Position numbers and translations under genes: made by a program
Origin: Eonycteris spelaea
Lineage: Eukaryota > Chordata > Mammalia > Chiroptera > Pteropodidae
Length of the DNA: 64,000 nt
NCBI GenBank assembly: GCA_003508835.1
Contig: PUFA01000203.1
Coordinates: 1,146,501-1,210,500 of the forward strand
Reading direction: 5' to 3'
Notes under the pieces: model-generated
What the model was told of the DNA's origin: nothing
What the model saw: the letters and a program-made list of their open reading frames with translations, nothing else
Databases searched by the model: none
Shown: one piece after another, positions 58,301 to 64,000 of the stretch
Position numbering within the stretch: position 1 is the first letter of the stretch
How the letters are laid out: each line of letters starts with the position of its first letter

Positions 58301-61300
58301 GGACAGTGGTACTGGGCCAGAGTCAGAAGCGTCCTCCCGGCAGGCGGCCAGCGCTCGGTGGCAGGCACCTTGCTCACAGCTGCGCGTGCAGAACACCGCC
58401 CAGCTGCGGGAAGAACCGTCCACCCCCGGAGAGCAAGGGCTAAATTGTGCCCCCCCCAGGAGTGCTACATCTGTCATCGATGAAAGTAACTTTTAAAAAA
58501 GTGTTCACTGAGTTTCAAAACAGATGACTATACTGATTTTAACCATTTTTCCCCTCTAAATACTTATGCAATACCTGAGATACCTTTGCTGTTTCTGAAC
58601 TCACTGACTAAGCATTTCATACTGCACTGAAAACTCACCGCAGAGTCTCACATAAGTTTAACTTTAAGAAATCGACTTGGAAATATTTAAGCACAGAATC
58701 AAGTCTGCTGAGTTGTCGATCTGGGGCTTATACAGCAGGGCAGTGGCCGGCCATTTCACAGAGTGTCCACCAGAGGGCGGCCGGGGACTGGCGCTGAGGT
58801 GCAATGAAGGACCGGAGGGCAGAGAAGACTCACAGCAAGACAAAGAGAGGCTGGAAGACGGGGTCCCTGGAGGGGACGGAAGATGGGGTCACTGTGATGG
58901 AAGTCCATGCTCTCCACCCCACCCGCGGCCTACACAGCTGCCCGTCTCGGTAAGAGACGTCCCTCTGCTGCGTCCTTTGCCCTCTCCGCTTTCTCGAGCC
59001 GTGTGCACCAGGCAGCCCCAGTCCCGGGACCGGGAGAGGGGGAAACGAGAGGAAACGTTCCCTGAAGAAAAGGACCCTCAGAGATTTATGATGAAGACTG
59101 TATTAAAGTTATCTTACAAAAATCAGTCATTTCTCTAAGTCATCAGCAACTAATTTTAAAAGAAAATAGAAAACAAGAGAATACCCACAATCGTAACGAA
59201 ACGAAAAAGCGTTAGGCAGTAACCAAGCAGACGCACGAGACCTTTAGAATCCGACTGAAGACTGAAGACAGGCTGACGAAGCAGACACCATGTGTGCACT
59301 GCAGGCCCAGCCAGCTCTCCCCAAACTGATCTGCATTCTCTAAGATCCCAACCAAACTCGCAGCGGAATGTTTGGGAAGACAGAAAAATTTACTTTATAA
59401 AGTTTACAAGGAAAAATCAATCCTCAATAGCTGGGCTGATTTTAAAGAGGAAAGGGGACCCGTTTGTGCCAGCCACGGCTGGTGTTAGGGAACCACGCGC
59501 ACTGCACAAAGACAGGCAAGTCGCTCTGTGGGGCAGAAGCGAGACCCCGAGATGTGGCATGCAGAGGGACTTGCGACATGACAAAAGGGGCTCCATAAAG
59601 CAATGGGGATGGATGAACGGTCTGGTTGACAATCACTGGGAGAACTAAAAAAATGAGACCGGCCGAGACCACCACCTTATATCTTAATCCAGGCAGACTA
59701 AAGATTTTAAGTAGAGTAAAACGACAAAAGAGCTAACAGAAAAATACACTGGAGATTATTTTGTGACCTAGGTGTGGGTACAGTCTCTATAAAAAGGTCC
59801 CCAAAAGCACAATATAATTACATGGAATTAATTATAAATTAATAAATTAATTATAAAAATAATTAGGCGATACTTCTCAATTTGTTATGACTGAGGGGTG
59901 CTTAGTTAGAGGCTGAAAAAGTAGAGCCGTGAGGACTCACAACCCATGAGGGTTCCCCAGGGTGACTGCATGCCTCTTTCTGTTTCATCGTCCTGGGGTA
60001 AAGTGTAGACATCTACAGTCTGTGTTATTTTTTTATACGCTGAGAGATTGCTATTTCTCAGAGAATGTGATAGACAAAGTTAACACCTAATAAAGAAAGA
60101 CAGCTCCTTCTGCCTAAAACTGACCACAGACTGATTTCTAGACTCTACCAGGAATGCCAGCAGATCAAGATAAAAATGCCAATTTTAAAAAATGAGTCTG
60201 AAAGTCTGGAGGAAATGAGTAGGCAGTTCGCAGAAGAGGAAACCAAATGACTAACAAGAAAGTGAGGTAATGCCCAAACCCAAATGGAAATCAATGATGT
60301 GCAAGCTCAAAGCATAAGGTGGTAACTGTTTCACACCTTCAGAACAGGTGTTAGAATGTGGCTGGCTACCCAGTAATCTGAGGAGGTGGGAGATAGGAAC
60401 AGCTTTTTTACTCCTGGAGAGCAATGGGACAAAACACAGGTCGGTGTAAACCCTTAGCCACAGTGACCCCTCTCCGTTAGGGAACTCTGCACTAGTCTGT
60501 GTGTGTGTGTGGGGGGGGGGACACAAGTCACCCTGGCACCGTTTGTGGAGGCGGGAGTTGGAGGCGATTTGTGGAGGCGGGAGTGGAGGCAAGGGCTGCT
60601 GGATGCCGATCGCGAAGGGCAAGCAGCACCGAGACCCTTTGAACCATATGCGCTTATAGGACTTCTCTGCACTCACGCTAACCCAGACCCCACCCCCGCT
60701 GGTCTCAGTGCCTTTGCCCTGATGATTCTCGCTAGGATCACTGGCACTGGAAAGCCTACTCCCTGCTCGCAGGGGCCTTTCTGTCTCCATCACTGCTGTA
60801 TCTCCAGCTCCTGGAACAACCTGGGACACTGCAGATGGCCCACAGATAGATACTTGTACATGAGCCAATGAAAGACGCGCAGCCAACAGAAAGCAGGGCC
60901 AATGGGGAGGGGAGAGGAGGGCAAGAATGAGTAGGGGGAACCAATCCATCAAAGGCAGGAACTTGCCTGGACAAACCATGAATACGTGTCAGGAGTGGTC
61001 CATGAAAAGAACTGCAATTACTTTACCAAATTCATTACTATGGAAATTAGGCCCCCCTCATGAAATGGATGTCACCTGCCTGTCCAGCCTCCTGATTTCA
61101 CTCTCCCTCTGATCACTATGTGGTAGCCGACCAGGCCGCTGCCAGTTTCTAGAAGGCCCTGACCTGTCCCCTCTAGTTCTCTTCTCTCAGTCTTCAAGTT
61201 TCAGCTCAGTGTCATTTCCTCAGGGTGGGCTCCCCAACCATCCTATCCAGTGTCTCCCTTCCCCCAGGTTGCTCTCTACCCATCTCCTGTTAATGACCTT

Positions 61301-62175
61301 CCCAAGCCCTGCCTGTCACAGCGCCCCCCACGGAGCAGGCGTTCAGATGTTGGCTGAGTGAGTCGGTGAGTGAGGAGGGGGCTGTAAAGGGAAGACAGCG
61401 AGAGGGAAGGAGACGGGGAGGAGATGGGGAGTCTGGACGAGGCGAAGGACAGGTGCTGTGGGGACAGACGGGCCGGGAGGACAGACTAGAGCCGGACCGC
61501 ACTGTTTCGCGCGGCGGGACTGTAAGCAGAACTCTTCCTTTCCAGGGTCCAGTGTCGTTACAGTACTGTTCATATAAAGCACAAATCAAGGCAGGAAACG
61601 TTTCTATGGTAACAGGCGGGCCTCGTCACCACCCAGTGGTACCGTTCCCATGACAACGAAAGCGCTGACGCCTCGCACGTGGCAGGCACGGGTGTAAGCG
61701 CACTCCATGTCCCTACTCATCCAATTCTCGCAGACGACCTAGGCAGGTCCTGCTCCGGCCATCACGATGGGGGCCGAGGCGCCGGGCCGTCGCGCCTGGC
61801 TCTCCTGTTGGGCCACGACCAGGGAACCCGACCCAACCGCGGGGCCCGCAGCCCCAGCTGCGCGCCGCCCCTGCGCGTGCGCACGCCGCGCGGCTCCCCG
61901 GGGCTCCGGCGCCGCCAGAGCCCGCGAACGCGGGGCCACGTGACCGAGCGGCGCGCCGCGCCGCCCCGCCTCTCCGTGCCGGGAGGTCGCGCTCAGCCTC
62001 GCGTTCCCGCCTACCTCCCGGCGGCGACCAGCTTCTCGAGGAAAGTGTCCACCGTGGTGTCGAGGAGCTTCATCCTCGAGATGGCAGTGCCGGGGGGCGC
62101 CGACTCCGGGGACGGCCCCTCGGGCGCCCTTTCCGCACACCCGCCGCCCGCCTCGGCGTTGCTGGCTTCGGCCAT
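52397..62175 (-). CDS. PMF1: Polyamine-modulated factor 1 (NNF1 subunit of the MIS12 kinetochore complex)
   Basis: Part of the MIS12 complex that links centromeric chromatin to the microtubule-binding NDC80 complex; also described as an NRF2 partner in polyamine-induced transcription. Exons in reading order: 62175-62015, 55539-55434, 54814-54715, 53669-53473, 52450-52397. Start MAEASNAEAGGGCAERAPE, then SRMKLLDTTVDTFLEKLVAAG (split over the first splice), QRFSDCYRRFYQLQPEM and FIAQLQTSVR. A glutamine-rich coiled coil follows in exon 4 (QRQQAENGQLAAAV, LRLQGQARWQAWQ), and the end is KELAAVLRGPE. Two frame breaks: exon 3 at 54786-54791, where a G6 run is one base short and otherwise gives an early stop; and exon 4 near 53626-53632, with two bases missing or one extra. 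Restored length 206 residues against 205 in human. In human a PMF1-BGLAP read-through exists; the same order here allows it. Confidence 0.92.
54271..54339. repeat. 12-bp minisatellite, five copies
   Basis: GACGCGGGTCAG repeated perfectly five times at 54271-54330, plus a partial, altered sixth copy. Lies in PMF1 intron 3, between exons 3 and 4. Confidence 0.93.
59160..60310 (+). repeat. Degenerate L1 ORF2 3' fragment
   Basis: Successive L1 ORF2 landmarks in order, all mutated: AACTGATCTGCATTCTC, GGATGAACGGTCTGG, CAGGCAGACTAAAGATTTTA, GATTATTTTGTGACCTAGG, AGCAGATCAAGATAAAAATG, GAAGAGGAAACCAAATGACT. Ancient, with no usable frame. Possibly in more than one piece. Confidence 0.7.
60500..60520 (+). 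repeat. TG repeat followed by poly(G)
   Basis: Short (TG)n joined to a run of about ten G residues in PMF1 intron 1. Confidence 0.8.
60660..61370. repeat. L2-like LINE fragments
   Basis: Two stretches resemble L2: about 60,770-60,870 (CCATCACTGCTGTATCTCCA, CTCCTGGAACAACCTGGGAC) and about 61,120-61,365 (GTCATTTCCTCAGGGTGGGC, CGTTCAGATGTTGGCTGAGT). The stretch between them is unassigned. Confidence 0.5.
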
Positions 62176-62350
62176 GTTGGAGTCGAACCGCCAAATCTCA
62201 CTGGCTCAGCCGCCCGCCCGCCGGAGTCCCCGATTGGCCGCTCCGGCCTTGGGCGCCCCCGATTGGAGGCAGCGGGATGTCCATCACCGAGACGCCAACC
62301 GCGAGGGGAAGCCGCGGGAGGCGCGGCGCGCCCTGGGGCAGTCTGCACCG
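61850..62350 (-). promoter_or_regulatory. PMF1: PMF1 CpG-island promoter
   Basis: CpG-dense region over PMF1 exon 1. Two CCAAT boxes on the minus strand (ATTGG on plus at 62233-62237 and 62262-62266) lie 58-91 bases upstream of the start codon. No TATA box. This is a typical cell-cycle or housekeeping promoter arrangement. Confidence 0.75.
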
Positions 62351-62396
62351 GCCGCAGGACGAACGAGAAGCGGGGCTCCCAGGCTCAACAGAAACG

Positions 62397-64000
62397 TTTA
62401 ATCACACTTCGAACATTTCGTACAGTGCACCGGTGAACGTTCGCTGTCAAAAGTCACGAGAGTCCGCGTGTCGAGCGTTAACCGCTTCTGCAGTTTGTCC
62501 CGTCCCTCAGTGCATCCGTCGGGTTTCCCTTCATGCCGGGTCTCCCAAGTTCCCCCGGTTTCGGCTGTGGACCAACACATCAGAGCTTCCCGCTGGCACG
62601 GCCACGGAAGGCCACTGTCCCACCCCACCAAGACACATTTTAATCGAACCTAACACATGGGAAAGTAGGGCCAGGGGTGTCTTCCATCACAGATCATTCT
62701 TTGAAACCGTGGGGGACGGGAGGTGGGGGGGAATGGGTGAGAGGCCATGACATAGTGTACAAGAAAATAAATCAGAAGGGAGGGAATCAGGGAAAGAGAA
62801 ACATCTGAAACATGAGAGGCAGGAGACTCTCTGTCCATGATCCATTACCCACCCTCTTTGTGTTGTGGGGAACGACTGAGGACGGGAGGGGAAGGTGGCG
62901 CTGAGAAAACTCAGGTGTTGCTAGGATGAGCCTAAAGAAAGAGGAGGGCCCCTGTCCTCCATTAGGTTGCTGGTCCTTTGGGTAAAGTGGTGACTGAGGG
63001 GCAGTAAGATTCCAAATGATCTGTGGGCCCAACCCTTTGGATGGCCATTTGGGGATAGAAATTAGAGAATTCTTGACAAAAGTGCAAGAAGAGACAAATA
63101 AAAATAAAGGTCAGCTAAAGGGAAAATCACCCTCAAAGATAAAAGACCAAGATGGGCAGTGGTGGTGAAGACAGAGAAGAATGTGATTTGATTCTGACCT
63201 GGCCAGGGTGACAGGACGTGGGCAGCCATAGAAATGGCAAGGCTTCAGGTGGCTAGCACCTTTCAGACTGGCACCATGGCCTTCCCCAGGGGGTGGGACT
63301 GATGTCTCAAGTGGCGTGCAGGGCTTGCTATCCTGTACTCCGTTTGCTGCCCCTCTCCACCTGCATCACAGGCTTGGGAGACACGGCGGGGAGGGCGAGG
63401 CAGGGCAGGTGCGCTCATCACCTAGCTCCTGAGAGCGGCAGAGAATCTCGGCAGTATCAGGCTGGTGAACGCAGTGGTCCTGGCGTCGGGTGACTTCCGC
63501 TCTTTCCTCTCCTCCAAGAGGGCACCACGACTGGGAGGACGTCACATTGGGGAGAAGAAAATCACAAACAGTTCCACATCTCAGAGATGCCCGTGGTGGG
63601 ACAGCATCCGCTCCCATGAACCCAAGTGATGGGGTAGATATGTGTCATGTCATGACTGCCCAGGGCTGAGGACCTCCACTGCCCTCGCCTAGGCTTGGCT
63701 CAGCCGGTCTGGGACATGGGCTGGAGCACACATCTCCTCTTGTTCCTTTGCAGACCAACCGCTCTCTCAACCTGTCTTTTCAGGGTAGTGTTCCATGTCC
63801 CATGTGCCCTAGGCAGCCTGATCTGCTTAGGGCTGTGTCCACCGCTGCGGTCGTCTGGGCTGAGGTGTGGTAGGGGTAGGGAACCGGGACTGAGGGAAAG
63901 GCGACAGTACCTTTTCGCACCATGAGGAAGGGCTGGGCTCTGACTGCAGGGTGGGTGCGTTAGCAGGGCGAGAGAGTGGCCCAGTTCACAGGTGCTAACA
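62397..64000 (-). other. SLC25A44: Probable SLC25A44 3' UTR (partial)
   Basis: No conserved coding frame is seen from 62.4 kb to the window end. In human the next gene after PMF1 is SLC25A44, on the same strand with a long 3' UTR. An ATTAAA signal on the minus strand (TTTAAT at 62397-62402) sits 220 bases upstream of the PMF1 start. The call is from gene order plus that signal only; the coding part would be beyond the right edge. Confidence 0.4.

Larger units (their letters stand above)
55540..62014. other. PMF1: PMF1 intron 1
   Basis: A 6.5-kb first intron. The first half by coordinate (55.5-58.4 kb) is GC-rich without recognisable genes. The second half contains an L1 fragment (59.16-60.31 kb) and L2-like fragments. 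The end merges into the PMF1 CpG island. Confidence 0.65.

Overview
This is eutherian mammal nuclear DNA: long introns with GT-AG borders, CpG-island promoters, AATAAA signals, and old MIR, L2 and L1 fragments. No prokaryotic, viral, CRISPR or plasmid features are visible. The gene order matches the human 1q22 block, read in reverse: CCT3(+), GLMP(+), TMEM79(-), SMG5(+), PAQR6(+), BGLAP(-), PMF1(-). The last 1.6 kb is probably the 3' end of SLC25A44(-). The species cannot be fixed. I see no Alu, rodent B1/B2, carnivore, ruminant or horse-type SINE.

Layout: 1-12.6 kb holds CCT3 (14 coding exons) behind a CpG promoter at the left edge. An old L1 fragment lies between CCT3 and GLMP. GLMP (6 exons, 14.8-17.3 kb) runs tail-to-tail with TMEM79 (3 coding exons, 18.4-21.9 kb). 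A CpG island at 24.0-24.7 kb probably drives SMG5 (22 coding exons, 24.3-43.7 kb) and, in the other direction, TMEM79. PAQR6 (7 coding exons, 46.6-49.1 kb) converges on BGLAP/osteocalcin (4 exons, 49.9-50.7 kb). PMF1 (5 exons, 52.4-62.2 kb) follows. The genes are functionally unrelated: chaperonin, lysosomal membrane, skin and Wnt-linked membrane protein, nonsense-mediated decay, progestin receptor, bone matrix and kinetochore. They share position rather than a pathway.

The most striking feature is that every one of the seven genes has at least one reading-frame break, about 22 in all. Most look like a single missing G or C in or near a short G/C run. Splice sites and the downstream ancestral frames are preserved. 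The AT-richer CCT3 exons 1-13 (1,533 nt) have none. I read this mainly as consensus error in GC-rich sequence rather than decay of seven essential or conserved genes. Coordinates below follow the DNA as given. Predicted lengths assume the ancestral frame: CCT3 545, GLMP 405, TMEM79 about 395, SMG5 1018, PAQR6 344, BGLAP 105 and PMF1 206 residues.

The most biologically interesting local structures are in BGLAP. A 15-bp tandem duplication lengthens the N-terminus of mature osteocalcin by five residues. A triplicated 67-73 bp unit repeats the last codons and stop codon into the 3' UTR. I found no convincing undescribed gene system.
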